A stretch of 64,000 bases of DNA, from the NCBI RefSeq assembly GCF_029626155.1, contig NZ_JARUBL010000001.1, forward strand, positions 434,001-498,000, written 5' to 3'. Under the pieces are notes generated by a model. It was not told where the DNA came from. It saw only the letters and a program-made list of their open reading frames with translations, and ran no database searches. This document shows positions 46,596-55,139 of the stretch, piece by piece. Origin of the DNA: Solwaraspora sp. WMMD1047. GTDB lineage: Bacteria; Actinomycetota; Actinomycetes; Mycobacteriales; Micromonosporaceae. Each line of letters opens with the position of its first letter. Within the stretch, counting starts at the first letter, position 1. Made by a program: the position numbers and the translations under genes.

Positions 46596-47099
46596 ATGGC
46601 AGGGGCAGAGCAGGTGGAGTCGGCGACGGCCGACCGGGAGATCGTCATCTCCCGGGTCATCGACGCCCCTCGGGAGCTGGTCTTCGAGGCGTTCACCGAG
46701 GTCCGGCACCTGTCGCGGTGGTGGGGGCCGGCGGGGTTCACCACCACCACGCGGTCCTTCGAGTTCCGCGAGCGCGGCGTCTGGGACTTCGTGATGCACG
46801 GGCCGGACGGGACCGACTTCCAGGAGTGGATCACCTGGACCGAGATCGTCCCACCGGAGCGGATCGCGCTGCTGCACGGCGAGTCCAGCGACGACCCGAA
46901 CGCCTTCGAGTCGACCCTGGTCTTCGCGTCGCACGGCACCGCGACCCGGATCGAGATGCGCACGGTCTTCCCCACCAGGCAACTGCGCGACCAGGCCGTG
47001 GAGAAGTACCACGCGATCGAGGGCGGCGAGCAGACCCTCGCCAACCTGGCGGCCTACGTCGCCGAGATCACCCAGGACCAGGGCCGGGAGGCCAGCTGA
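46596..47099 (+). CDS. SRPBCC (AHSA1-like) domain protein
   Basis: The 167-residue protein has the helix-grip START-like fold: DREIVISRVIDAPRELVFEA, FTEVRHLSRWWGPAGFTTTT, GVWDFVMHGPDGTDFQEWIT and the C-terminal helix EKYHAIEGGEQTLANLAAYV. Such proteins bind hydrophobic ligands and very commonly follow an ArsR regulator. It starts 3 bases after the ArsR stop. The ligand is unknown. Confidence 0.9.
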   Translation: MAGAEQVESATADREIVISRVIDAPRELVFEAFTEVRHLSRWWGPAGFTTTTRSFEFRERGVWDFVMHGPDGTDFQEWITWTEIVPPERIALLHGESSDDPNAFESTLVFASHGTATRIEMRTVFPTRQLRDQAVEKYHAIEGGEQTLANLAAYVAEITQDQGREAS

Positions 47100-47764
47100 T
47101 GGCCGGCAAGGTGTTCTTCAGCGTGTCGATGTCGCTGGACGGCTTCAGCGCCCCGGTGTCGATGGACGGTCTCCTCGCCACGCCCGAGCGGCGGAAGCAG
47201 GACCCGAGGCTGGACCGCTGGCTGGCCCAGTGGATGGAGCTGCAGGCGTGGATCTTCCCGCTGCGGTTCTTCCGGGAGAACCTCCACTTGGGCGAAGGCG
47301 GCGAGGAAGGGCGCGCGAACGACATCGCCCGGGAAACCTTCGAGCGCACCGGCGCGAGCGTCATGGGCAGGCGCATGTTCGACCTGGGCGAGCGGGCCTG
47401 GCCGGAGAACCCGCCCTTCCACACTCCCGTCTTCGTCCTCACCCACCAGCAACGTGAGCCCTGGGAACGAAAGGGCGGGACCACCTTCCACTTCGTCAAC
47501 GACGGCATCCACAGCGCGCTGGACCAGGCCCGCGAGGCCGCCGGCGACCGGGACGTCCGGATCGCGGGCGGCAGCGAGACGATCCTGCAATACCTCAACG
47601 CCGGCCTGGTCGACGAGTTCTCGATCGCGCTCTCACCCGTGCTGCTCGGCGCCGGCACCCACCTCTTCGACGGCGTGGACGCGTCCCGGGTGGCACTGGA
47701 ACAGATCCACTCCGAGCCGTCCCCGCGCGCCACGCACCTGACCTACGCCGTACACCCGCGGTAG
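47099..47764 (+). CDS. Dihydrofolate-reductase-like / RibD C-terminal domain protein
   Basis: The 221-residue product begins KVFFSVSMSLDGFSAPVS, and contains FERTGASVMGRRMFDLGE, PVFVLTHQQREPWERKGGTT, VRIAGGSETILQYLNAGLVD and EFSIALSPVLLGAGTHLF. This is the RibD_C pattern common in actinobacterial accessory reductases, not a housekeeping FolA. The start overlaps the preceding stop by one base (TGATG), so it is the third gene of the ArsR operon. Confidence 0.88.
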   Translation: MAGKVFFSVSMSLDGFSAPVSMDGLLATPERRKQDPRLDRWLAQWMELQAWIFPLRFFRENLHLGEGGEEGRANDIARETFERTGASVMGRRMFDLGERAWPENPPFHTPVFVLTHQQREPWERKGGTTFHFVNDGIHSALDQAREAAGDRDVRIAGGSETILQYLNAGLVDEFSIALSPVLLGAGTHLFDGVDASRVALEQIHSEPSPRATHLTYAVHPR

Positions 47765-47830
47765 CCCACGAAGCTGGTCTCAAAATCGGGCTTGACCCTG
47801 ACGCTGCGTCAACCCTCCATGCTTCCGGTC

Positions 47831-48613
47831 ATGAGCGAAACACAGGGCCAGGGGCCCGCGATCCACGTGCGGGGCCTGGAGAAGTCGTACAAGGAGCTGC
47901 GCGTGCTGCGCGGCGTGGATCTTGAGGTGGCGCGGGGCAGCATCTTCGCGCTGCTCGGCTCGAACGGGGCCGGCAAGACCACGGCCGTCAAGATTCTCTG
48001 CACGCTGCTCAAGGCCGATGCCGGGACCGCCCGGGTCAACGGCTTCGACGTCGCGACCCAGGCCGCCCAGGTACGCGAATCCATCAGCCTGACCGGGCAG
48101 TTCGCGGCCGTTGACGAGATCCTCACCGGACGGGAGAACCTCGTCCTGGTCGCCAAGCTGCGGCACCTCGCCGAGCCGGGGAAGATAGCGGACGACCTGC
48201 TGAAGCGCTTCTCGCTGACCGAGGCGGGCGGCCGGCGGGCGGCGACCTACTCCGGCGGCATGCGGCGGCGCCTCGACATCGCGATGAGCCTGATCGGGAA
48301 CCCGCCGGTGATCTTCCTCGACGAGCCGACCACCGGGCTCGACCCGGAGGCCCGCGTCGAGGTGTGGCAGGCCGTCAAGGAACTCGCCAAGGGCGGCACC
48401 ACCGTGCTGCTCACCACCCAGTACCTGAACGAGGCCGAACAGCTCGCCGACCGGATCGCGATCCTGCACCAGGGCCGGATCATCGTCGACGGCACCCTCG
48501 CCGAGCTCAAGAAACTGCTGCCACCGGCCAAGGTCGAGTACGTCGAGAAGCAGCCCTCCCTCGAAGACATCTTCTTCGCCGTCGTCGGCGACACCGGTCA
48601 GGAGAACAACTGA
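47831..48613 (+). CDS. ABC transporter ATP-binding protein, DrrA-like
   Basis: The 260-residue ATPase has Walker A GSNGAGKTT, signature YSGGMRRRLDIAMSL, Walker B PPVIFLDEPTTGLDP and the H-loop TTQYLNEAEQLADRIAIL, with the short C-terminal extension (LPPAKVEYVEKQPSLEDIFF) of DrrA-type exporters. ATG 47831 fits the family start; TTGACC (47792-47797) upstream may be part of its promoter. It is coupled to the permease by an ATGA overlap and probably energises drug or lipid export. Confidence 0.93.
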   Translation: MSETQGQGPAIHVRGLEKSYKELRVLRGVDLEVARGSIFALLGSNGAGKTTAVKILCTLLKADAGTARVNGFDVATQAAQVRESISLTGQFAAVDEILTGRENLVLVAKLRHLAEPGKIADDLLKRFSLTEAGGRRAATYSGGMRRRLDIAMSLIGNPPVIFLDEPTTGLDPEARVEVWQAVKELAKGGTTVLLTTQYLNEAEQLADRIAILHQGRIIVDGTLAELKKLLPPAKVEYVEKQPSLEDIFFAVVGDTGQENN

Positions 48614-49374
48614 TGGCCACGCACTTCCTCGCAGACACCGCCGTCCTCACGGGACGCACCATGCGCCACATCACCCGCAGCGTGGACACCATCATCACGA
48701 CCGCGGTCACCCCGATCGCCATCATGCTGCTCTTCGTCTACGTCTTCGGCGGCGCGATCGACACCGGGTCGGTCCCGTCCGTGAACTACATGCTCCCCGG
48801 CATCCTGCTCATCACGATCGCGTCGGGCATCTCGTACACCGCGTTCCGCCTCTTCATGGACATGCAGGGCGGGATCTTCGAGCGCTTCCAGTCCATGCCG
48901 ATCGCCCGATCGAGCGTGCTCTGGGCCCACGTGCTGACCTCGCTGGTCGCCAACGTGATCGCCCTCGTGATCGTCGTCGGCGTCGCCCTGCTGATGGGCT
49001 TCCGCTCCGGCGCGGGCGTGCTCGCCTGGCTCGCCGTCGGCGGCATCCTGATCCTGCTCACCCTGGCGCTGACCTGGATCGCGGTGATTCCCGGACTCAC
49101 CGCGAAGACCATGGAAGGCGCGAGCGCCTTCTCGTACCCGCTGATCTTTCTGCCCTTCGTCAGCTCGGCCTTCGCGCCGACCGACACCATGCCCGGTCCG
49201 GTGCGGGCCTTCGCCGAGAACCAGCCGGTGACCTCGATCGTCAACGCGGTCCGGAGCCTGTTCACCGGGCAGCCGGTGGGTTCCGACATCTGGATCGCGC
49301 TGGCCTGGTGCGTCGGCATCCTCGTCGTCGCCTACCTGTTCGCGAATCTGACCTACCGGCGCCGGATCTCCTGA
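48613..49374 (+). CDS. ABC-2 type permease, DrrB-like
   Basis: The 253-residue protein has six transmembrane helices and the ABC-2 pattern: TPIAIMLLFVYVFGGAI, SVNYMLPGILLITIASGISY, MDMQGGIFERFQSMPIARSS (the ATPase-contact EAA-like loop) and SAFSYPLIFLPFVSSAF...PVRAFAENQPVTSIVNAVR. It forms the exporter with the preceding ATPase. The MerR gene starts 44 bases later on the same strand. Confidence 0.92.
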   Translation: MATHFLADTAVLTGRTMRHITRSVDTIITTAVTPIAIMLLFVYVFGGAIDTGSVPSVNYMLPGILLITIASGISYTAFRLFMDMQGGIFERFQSMPIARSSVLWAHVLTSLVANVIALVIVVGVALLMGFRSGAGVLAWLAVGGILILLTLALTWIAVIPGLTAKTMEGASAFSYPLIFLPFVSSAFAPTDTMPGPVRAFAENQPVTSIVNAVRSLFTGQPVGSDIWIALAWCVGILVVAYLFANLTYRRRIS

Positions 49375-49418
49375 GCCGGGTTCGACCGGGCCGGGCGAGT
49401 TGGGGGGAGGATCAGGGC

Positions 49419-50198
49419 ATGCTGACGATCAGTCAACTGGCGGCGTACGCCGGGGTCACCGTGCGGGCGGTGCGGCACTACCACCAGGTCGGGCTGCTGC
49501 CCGAGCCGGACCGGGACGGCTCGGGCTACCGGCGGTACGGCGCCAGAGCGGTGGTGTCGCTCATCAAGATCCGTACGCTCGCGGGCGCCGGCGTGCCGTT
49601 GGCGGAGATCGGCCGGCTGCTCGAAGCCGACGCGGCTACCTTCGCCGAGGCGATCGCGCGGATCGACGATCACCTGCGCGAGGAGATCGAACGGCTGGAG
49701 ACCAGCCGCAAACAGATCGCCCAACTCGCCGCCGGGGACAGCCTGACGCTCCCGCCGGATATCGTCCGCTATCTCGACCGGCTCCGGGAGATCGGTGCGT
49801 CGGAGCGGATCGTGCAGGCCGAGCGGGACGGCTGGACCCTGGTCGTGGCCCGCTGGCCCGATCAGGTACGCGAATGGATGCCCGCGAAGTTCGCGGAGCT
49901 TGAGGACCCGCGAACCGTCCGGCTCTACCGGGTTCTGTCGGAACTGCTCGACAGCGACGGGGCCAACCGCGCGCTGTTGGAGGAGGCCGCCGACATCCTG
50001 GCCGAACTGGCCGAGGAGGCGCACGCCGCAGGGGCACACAACTTCCACGAGGGCATTCAGGACGAGTTGCCGTTCGACCTGCTGGACGCGCTCGCCGACG
50101 AGTTCGCCCCGAGGGCGGAGCAGTTGCGGGCACTGATGCGCGAGCGGGGCTGGTCCGGTTGGAACCGGATGGAACGGATCGAGAAGCCGGCCGACTGA
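49419..50198 (+). CDS. MerR-family transcriptional regulator
   Basis: The 259-residue protein has the MerR winged HTH (MLTISQLAAYAGVTVRAVRH, YHQVGLLPEPDRDGSGYRRY, KIRTLAGAGVPLAEIGRLL), a coiled-coil dimerisation helix (IDDHLREEIERLETSRKQIA) and a C-terminal helical effector domain. An excellent SD (GGGGGGAGG) lies about 9 nt ahead of the ATG. Its position behind the DrrAB-like exporter suggests drug-responsive control of that operon (inference). It is convergent with the ECF41 gene. Confidence 0.9.
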   Translation: MLTISQLAAYAGVTVRAVRHYHQVGLLPEPDRDGSGYRRYGARAVVSLIKIRTLAGAGVPLAEIGRLLEADAATFAEAIARIDDHLREEIERLETSRKQIAQLAAGDSLTLPPDIVRYLDRLREIGASERIVQAERDGWTLVVARWPDQVREWMPAKFAELEDPRTVRLYRVLSELLDSDGANRALLEEAADILAELAEEAHAAGAHNFHEGIQDELPFDLLDALADEFAPRAEQLRALMRERGWSGWNRMERIEKPAD

Positions 50199-50211
50199 CC
50201 GGCGGGGTCAG
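50195..50211. terminator. Small hairpin between convergent MerR and ECF41 genes
   Basis: CTGACC-GGCGG-GGTCAG, 6-bp arms with a 5-base loop, includes the MerR stop codon and abuts the ECF41 stop. It is weak, but placed where both transcripts should end. Confidence 0.4.
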
Positions 50212-51114
50212 TTACGCGTGGTTCGCGTACCCGTGAAGTTTGTCGGGGTTGGTCACGATGAGGAGGCGCTCGATGCCGTGCGGTGAGGCGTCCAGGACGA
50301 TGAGGGCCTGCGGGGTGCCGGTCGCGGAGGGCACCAGCAGGCCGCTAGCGCCGTTGACCGGCACGATCCGGATCGCCGCGGCACGCCAGTATTTCCGCAG
50401 CACGTTGTCGAGGAAGTTCGTCACCCGCGACACGCCGTGCAACTCCTTGCGGGCGGCGTGCACCCGGCCGCCGCCGTCCGACCGGGCGACCACCTCCGCG
50501 GTGAGCAGCCGCTCGAACGCGGCCAGATCGCCGCCCCGGGCCGCCGCCAGGAATGCCTCGACCAGCCGCCGGTGTTCGGCCCGGTCGACCGGCGCGGACC
50601 GCTCGGCGGCCAGGTGCCGGCGGGCCCGGCTGGCCAGCTGCCGGGCGTTGGCCTCGGAGGTGTCGAGGACTTCGGCGATCTGGCGGTACGGGTAGTCGAA
50701 CGCCTCGTGCAGGACGTACGCCGCCCGCTCCGTCGGGGCGAGCCGTTCCAGCAGCAGCAGGACGGCCAGGTCCAGTGCCTCGGCCCGCTCCGCGCCGAGT
50801 GTCGGGTCGGCGGTGGTGTCGATCGGCTCCGGCAGCCACGGGCCGGGGTAGGTCTCCCGGCGTACCCGGGCGGAGGTGGCGGCGTTGATCGCGAGCCGGG
50901 TCGTGGTGGTGGTGAGGAAGGCCGCCGGGTTGCGGACCGCCGACCGGTCGGCCTGCTGCCAGCGGACCCAGGCGTCCTGGACGATGTCCTCGGCTTCGGC
51001 GACGCTGCCGAGCATCCGGTACGCGATCCCGAACAGGCGCGGCCGGACCGAGGTGAACCCGGCGAGGCCCGCGTCGCTGGATGAGTGGTCGTCCTGCCGC
51101 GATTCCCCCGCCAC
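50212..51114 (-). CDS. ECF41-family RNA polymerase sigma factor (SigJ-like)
   Basis: The 300-residue protein has sigma region 2 (RLFGIAYRMLGSVAEAEDIV, QDAWVRWQQAD) and region 4 (RAAYVLHEAFDYPYRQIAEV), then a SnoaL-like C-terminal extension with the two ECF41 hallmarks, SDGGGRV and VTNPDKL. In ECF41 that extension acts as a built-in regulator instead of an anti-sigma factor. It follows an NmrA-like oxidoreductase by 43 bases, the usual ECF41 partner type, and the ECF41-like promoter lies ahead of that gene. Confidence 0.93.
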   Translation of the reverse strand: MAGESRQDDHSSSDAGLAGFTSVRPRLFGIAYRMLGSVAEAEDIVQDAWVRWQQADRSAVRNPAAFLTTTTTRLAINAATSARVRRETYPGPWLPEPIDTTADPTLGAERAEALDLAVLLLLERLAPTERAAYVLHEAFDYPYRQIAEVLDTSEANARQLASRARRHLAAERSAPVDRAEHRRLVEAFLAAARGGDLAAFERLLTAEVVARSDGGGRVHAARKELHGVSRVTNFLDNVLRKYWRAAAIRIVPVNGASGLLVPSATGTPQALIVLDASPHGIERLLIVTNPDKLHGYANHA

Positions 51115-51157
51115 GCCGATGAATCTATGGCGCGGCGGGGGTGGGCGTACAGGGTGG

Positions 51158-51913
51158 CTACCGGCCTTTGCCTTGCGAGTCGAGCCACTGGGCGAGTCGG
51201 ACTTCGCCGGTGCGGGCCGTGCCGATCGGGACCAGCGAGTCGTTGCCCAGCAGGGCGCCGAAGTACCGGGCGGTCGGGTCGGTCACCACCTCGCGGGGGT
51301 CGCCGTTGCTGGCGAGAATCTCGCGGATCACCTCGTCGAACCGGAACCGGTCGGGACCGGCCACGTCGACGATGCCGTTGACCGGCGTACCGATTGCGAC
51401 CTCCGCGACGGCGGCGGCGACGTCGTCGGCGGCGATCGGCTGGAACGAGACCGGCGGCACGTGAACCTTGGTCTCCTGGGTGGCGGTGTCGGCGATGGCG
51501 CCGATGAACTCGAAGAACTGGGTGGCGCGGACGATCGAGTAGGGGACCGGACCGGCGGCGATCAGCGCCTCCTGCGCGACCTTCGCCCGCAGGTAGCCGC
51601 TGTCCGGCACCCGGTCCGCCCCGACCACCGAGAGGGCCACGTGGTGACCCACCCTGGTCTTCGCCTCGGCGGCGAGCAGGTTCCCGGTGGAGGTCTCGAA
51701 GAACTCCCGTACCGCGTCCGGCGCGAACGACGGCGAGTTGGTCACGTCCACCACCACGTCGGTGCCGGCGAACGCCTCGGCCAGTCCTTCACCGGTCACC
51801 GAGTTGACCCCGGTACTCGGCGAGGCCGCGACCGCCTGATGACCCTGCCCGGCGAGGCCGGCCACGACCCTGCTGCCGATCAGCCCGCTACCCCCGATGA
51901 CGACGATCTTCAT
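51158..51913 (-). CDS. NmrA-like NAD(P)-binding oxidoreductase / epimerase
   Basis: The 251-residue protein has the Rossmann start MKIVVIGGSGLIGSRVVAGL, then VVVDVTNSPSF, HHVALSVVGADRVPDSGYLR and YSIVRATQFFEF, the atypical SDR pattern. Carboxymuconolactone decarboxylases, oxidoreductases or epimerases next to ECF41 are the conserved targets of these sigma factors. A matching promoter lies 55 bases ahead of its start. The substrate is unknown. Confidence 0.9.
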   Translation of the reverse strand: MKIVVIGGSGLIGSRVVAGLAGQGHQAVAASPSTGVNSVTGEGLAEAFAGTDVVVDVTNSPSFAPDAVREFFETSTGNLLAAEAKTRVGHHVALSVVGADRVPDSGYLRAKVAQEALIAAGPVPYSIVRATQFFEFIGAIADTATQETKVHVPPVSFQPIAADDVAAAVAEVAIGTPVNGIVDVAGPDRFRFDEVIREILASNGDPREVVTDPTARYFGALLGNDSLVPIGTARTGEVRLAQWLDSQGKGR

Positions 51914-51968
51914 CCCGACTCCCTGGTGCGTTGTCGCCAGGGCGCCAGTTCGCCCCGGTCACCACCTC

Positions 51969-51995
51969 GACCGGACAGCTCCGTGATTCGTGACA
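51969..51995 (-). promoter_or_regulatory. ECF41-type promoter candidate
   Basis: On the minus strand TGTCACG (51995-51989) and GGTC (51972-51969) are separated by 16 bases. The published ECF41 consensus, from memory, is TGTCACA-N16-CGTC, so there is one mismatch in each element. It would direct transcription of the oxidoreductase and then the sigma factor itself. Confidence 0.5.
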
Positions 51996-52040
51996 GCCGC
52001 AGCCGGCTCCCTACCGTCCAAGGATGTACGCGGGCCAGCG

Positions 52041-52586
52041 TCAGTCGTCGGCCGAGCCGCTCGACGCCACTATCGGGACCGATGTGGCGACACATGGGTG
52101 GTCGCCTATCACCTCTACGGCGAGCTCGATGTCGGCGGCCGACCCGTCAGCGAACGTCAGCCGAGCCAGGTAGCCCGTACCGTGGCCGTCGGTGACCGAC
52201 GACCAATTCCAGGTCCGGACGATCGTGTAGGACTCGACTTCCGCCGCGTGTCCATCGTCGGGGAATCCGACAGGTAGCTCGGCAGGGCCTGAATCGTCGC
52301 CGCCACACAGCATTCCGTCAGCACCCAAGCGATCGCGTCGCTGGACGAGAGTCAGGTACTGGTTGATCTCGCGGGCCGAGTCGCGCGACTCCTTGTCGTG
52401 GGAGTTTCGCGTGGATCTGATCGACAGCCCACACGCCAGGACCAAGGCGATCGCCACCGCAAGCGTCCACGTCGCCCCGCCGCCCCGCTGCCGCAACCTC
52501 GCACCGTCCTCGCCTCGGCCGCTGCGGACATGGTAGGCCCAAGCACCGAAGCTCATCTGCGAATCCGAGCCGGCGTACGGTGACAT
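52041..52586 (-). CDS. Single-pass membrane protein of unknown function
   Basis: The 181-residue product has a basic N-terminal segment, one transmembrane helix (about 39-56, TWTLAVAIALVLACGLSI) and an extracytoplasmic region with strand-like segments (ESYTIVRTWNWSSVTDGHG, ARLTFADGSAADIELAVEV). I do not recognise a family. The start used here is the ATG at 52586, directly abutting the GTG of the divergent gene; an in-frame ATG at 52556 is a reasonable alternative. Composition is less extreme than in the core genes. Confidence 0.55.
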   Translation of the reverse strand: MSPYAGSDSQMSFGAWAYHVRSGRGEDGARLRQRGGGATWTLAVAIALVLACGLSIRSTRNSHDKESRDSAREINQYLTLVQRRDRLGADGMLCGGDDSGPAELPVGFPDDGHAAEVESYTIVRTWNWSSVTDGHGTGYLARLTFADGSAADIELAVEVIGDHPCVATSVPIVASSGSADD

Positions 52587-53876
52587 GTGCCTGAACGCAG
52601 TGAAGCGCTACGCATCGTGGACTGGGCATCGCTGGTTGACGTCTACGGGCCGGCTGGTGATCTTCCACAGTTTCTGCACGCAGTCTGGTCGGAAAACGCG
52701 GGAACCCGCCGGAAGGCGTACGAGACGCTGGCGCGGCGCCTGGTGCACCAGGGCTCGCGGTTCGACGCGAGTGCCGTCGCCGCCGGGTTCCTCGTCGACG
52801 TTGTGGCGGATCCGCAGGCGCCCGACCGGTTCGCAGCCTGCCAGGTGCTGAGGATGATCGCGATTGGCGACGAAGGCTACTGGCTCATCGAGTCGCCGGA
52901 CATCGCCGCGATTCGGCGTCGGGTAGCCCGCCAGGCCAGCATGACCTTGCAGGAATTGGATCGGGAGCGATCGATGTGGGTCGCCGCCGCCAGCGAGGGT
53001 GAACGGCGGGCACGGGAATGGACCGCCCGCTACGTGGATGTGGAGGCCGATCGGCGTACGGAGCAGTGGGATCTGGCGGCGTACGACGCCGTCCGGTCTG
53101 GTGTTGCGGTCTACGTGGCGGCGTTGCGCTCGGCCAACCCGGCGGTACGGCTGCACGCGGCGCACCTGTTGGCCTGGTTTCCTGAGGAGCGCGACCAGCT
53201 CGTACCCGCCCTGACGCGCCTGATCAACGAGGAACCGGAACCGATTGTGGCGTCGACCGCCTGCGTGGCGGCTGGCCTGTGTGGCGCTACCGAGAACGAT
53301 GCGGAGTTGGTTGAGGCGTTGTCGCGCAGGCGGGCTGGCTCGAGCCGCGTCGAGCGCTGGTCGGCGGTGCTGGGGTCGGCGCGGCTGTCCACCCGACCGC
53401 CGCGTCCGATCATCGAAGAGCTTTACGCCTGTCTGTTGGAGGCGCCCGAACCTGTGCCCAACTGGCCGTTCCTCAGTGGGGACATGTCAGGACTGGCGGC
53501 GCTCACCCTGTCGCGGCTGAGTCCCGAGGTCGCGCTGGATCGGGTAGCGATTCTGGCGCGGCGGATCGCCGGCACGGAGTCCGGCCCAGAGCGGTTCACG
53601 CTGGTGGGCGCGCTGTTGGAAGCGGCCTTCCCAGAGCAGGCTGAGGCAGGACGGGGGTGCGATACCGAGGCCCGGCAAACGGCGATTCGTGCTTTGTTGG
53701 ACAACGGCGTCTGGCGGGATGGGCCGATGGTGGCCATGCTTCTCGCCCAGCACGATCTGCCAACCGACCCGGAGGCAGCTCGCGGCTGGGATCAGGTAAC
53801 GAAGACCGCGAATCTGCGCGAGACGGGGCGGGGCGCATGCCCCGCCCCGTCATCCGCGTGGACGCAAGGCCACTAG
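52587..53876 (+). CDS. HEAT-repeat-like protein of unknown function
   Basis: The 429-residue product is almost wholly alpha-helical with repeating helix pairs (GTRRKAYETLARRLVHQG, AVRLHAAHLLAWFPEERDQL, IVASTACVAAGLCGATENDA), suggesting HEAT/armadillo-like repeats for protein binding. No catalytic motif is seen. GTG 52587 has TACGGT (52576-52581) only 5 nt ahead, a leaderless pattern. The last 17 codons overlie a 13-bp hairpin that belongs to the convergent benE gene, so the 3' end may have been extended by loss of an earlier stop. Confidence 0.6.
   Translation: MPERSEALRIVDWASLVDVYGPAGDLPQFLHAVWSENAGTRRKAYETLARRLVHQGSRFDASAVAAGFLVDVVADPQAPDRFAACQVLRMIAIGDEGYWLIESPDIAAIRRRVARQASMTLQELDRERSMWVAAASEGERRAREWTARYVDVEADRRTEQWDLAAYDAVRSGVAVYVAALRSANPAVRLHAAHLLAWFPEERDQLVPALTRLINEEPEPIVASTACVAAGLCGATENDAELVEALSRRRAGSSRVERWSAVLGSARLSTRPPRPIIEELYACLLEAPEPVPNWPFLSGDMSGLAALTLSRLSPEVALDRVAILARRIAGTESGPERFTLVGALLEAAFPEQAEAGRGCDTEARQTAIRALLDNGVWRDGPMVAMLLAQHDLPTDPEAARGWDQVTKTANLRETGRGACPAPSSAWTQGH
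53822..53851. terminator. 13-bp perfect hairpin inside the 3' end of the HEAT-like gene
   Basis: Arms 53822-53834 and 53839-53851 (GACGGGGCGGGGC and its complement) with loop GCAT. It starts 21 bases past the benE stop on the minus strand, a normal terminator position for that gene. Confidence 0.65.
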
Positions 53877-55081
53877 CCCTGCTGGTTGGCAGGCACCTCG
53901 TCCGGGTGGAGCGCAGCGTCGGTCGTCACCCGCCGACGGCGGAGCAGGAGCAGGGCGGCGAGGCCGGCGAGCAGGCCCCAGAACGCGGCGCCGATGCCGA
54001 GCACGGCGACTCCCGACGCGGTGACGACGAACGTCACGACGGCCGGCAGCAGCATCTCCTGGTCGGCGACGGCGTTGCCCAGTGACGAGCCGAGGGCGGG
54101 CAGCAGGGCCAGGCCGGCGACGGCGATCACCAGGACGGGTGGGGAGAGCAGCACGAGCGCGGTCGCCACGCCCGCCCCGAGCCCGAGCAGCACCTGGCCG
54201 CCGGCCAGGGCCAGGGTGGCGATCCAACGCCGGCGCGGCTCGGGGTGCGCCTCGGCGCCAGCCGTCAGCGCGGCGGTGATCGCGGCCAGGTTGACCTGGT
54301 GCCCCCCGAACGGGGCTCCGGCGGCGCTGACCAGACCGGTGGTGACCAGCGCGGGCCGCAGCGGCACCTGGTACCCGTAGCTGGCCAGCACCGCGGCGCC
54401 CGGCACGTTCTGACCCGCCATGGTGACCAGAAACAGCGGGACCGCGATGGCCACGACGGCCCCGAGGTCGAAGGTGGGGGCGGTCCAGGCCAGCGCGGGC
54501 CGCAGCTCAGCGCCGCCGAGCCCCGCGTCCGGCCCGGTCACGACGATGGCGGCAACGGCCGCGACCAGCGCGCCGGGCACGGCCCAACTCCGCGCGACGC
54601 GCAGCAGGACGGCCCAGGTCGCAATCACGGGTACGGCCAGCGCCGGGATGTCGACAAGTGCCTGGACCGGGGCGGTACAGAGCGGCACGATGATGCCGGC
54701 GAGCATCGCACCGGCCAGCGGTCGCGGGATGGCCGCGATCGCCCGCGCCAACCATGGCACCAGGCCGGCGACGACGGTCAGCGCCGCGCAGACCAGGAAG
54801 GCGCCGACGGCCGCGGAGAAGCCGCCCGCCACCGGCCCGGCCCCGACCAGCAGGGCCGCGCCCGGCGTGGACCAGGCGATGGCGATGGGCATCCGGTAGC
54901 GCAGGCTCAGCACCGCGCCCGCGACCCCGATGCCGAGGCAGGCGGCGAGCAGACCCGAGGCGGCCTGGGCAGGGCTGGCGCCCACGGCCTGCAGCCCGGC
55001 GAGCACGAGCGTGAACGAACTCGCGTAGCCCACGACCGCGCTGAGCAGGCCGGCTACGACCGGCCGCGCCAGGTCTCCCAC
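53873..55081 (-). CDS. BenE-family benzoate/H+ symporter-like membrane protein
   Basis: About 402 residues with 11-12 transmembrane helices and the BenE pattern: RPVVAGLLSAVVGYASSFTL, GLLAACLGIGVAGAVLSLRY, PIAIAWSTPGAALLVG, VPLFLVTMAGQNVPGAAVL, GAPFGGHQVNLAAITAALTA. Members import benzoate or related compounds; no benzoate catabolic genes are nearby. Start GTG 55081 is chosen because GGGGAGGG lies about 6 nt upstream; GTG 55087 is possible. It is divergent from an XRE-cupin regulator with a palindromic operator between them. Confidence 0.88.
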   Translation of the reverse strand: MGDLARPVVAGLLSAVVGYASSFTLVLAGLQAVGASPAQAASGLLAACLGIGVAGAVLSLRYRMPIAIAWSTPGAALLVGAGPVAGGFSAAVGAFLVCAALTVVAGLVPWLARAIAAIPRPLAGAMLAGIIVPLCTAPVQALVDIPALAVPVIATWAVLLRVARSWAVPGALVAAVAAIVVTGPDAGLGGAELRPALAWTAPTFDLGAVVAIAVPLFLVTMAGQNVPGAAVLASYGYQVPLRPALVTTGLVSAAGAPFGGHQVNLAAITAALTAGAEAHPEPRRRWIATLALAGGQVLLGLGAGVATALVLLSPPVLVIAVAGLALLPALGSSLGNAVADQEMLLPAVVTFVVTASGVAVLGIGAAFWGLLAGLAALLLLRRRRVTTDAALHPDEVPANQQG

Positions 55082-55096
55082 AGCCACCCTCCCCGC

Positions 55097-55114
55097 CGTT
55101 CCGTTTACGGAACG
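55097..55114. promoter_or_regulatory. 18-base palindromic operator between benE and the XRE-cupin gene
   Basis: CGTTCCGTTTACGGAACG is a perfect 18-base palindrome, 15 bases from the benE start and 25 bases from the regulator start. Its position suits repression of both genes by the XRE-cupin protein. Confidence 0.7.
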
Positions 55115-55139
55115 AGCCGCCGGGTGGCACGATACGCAG

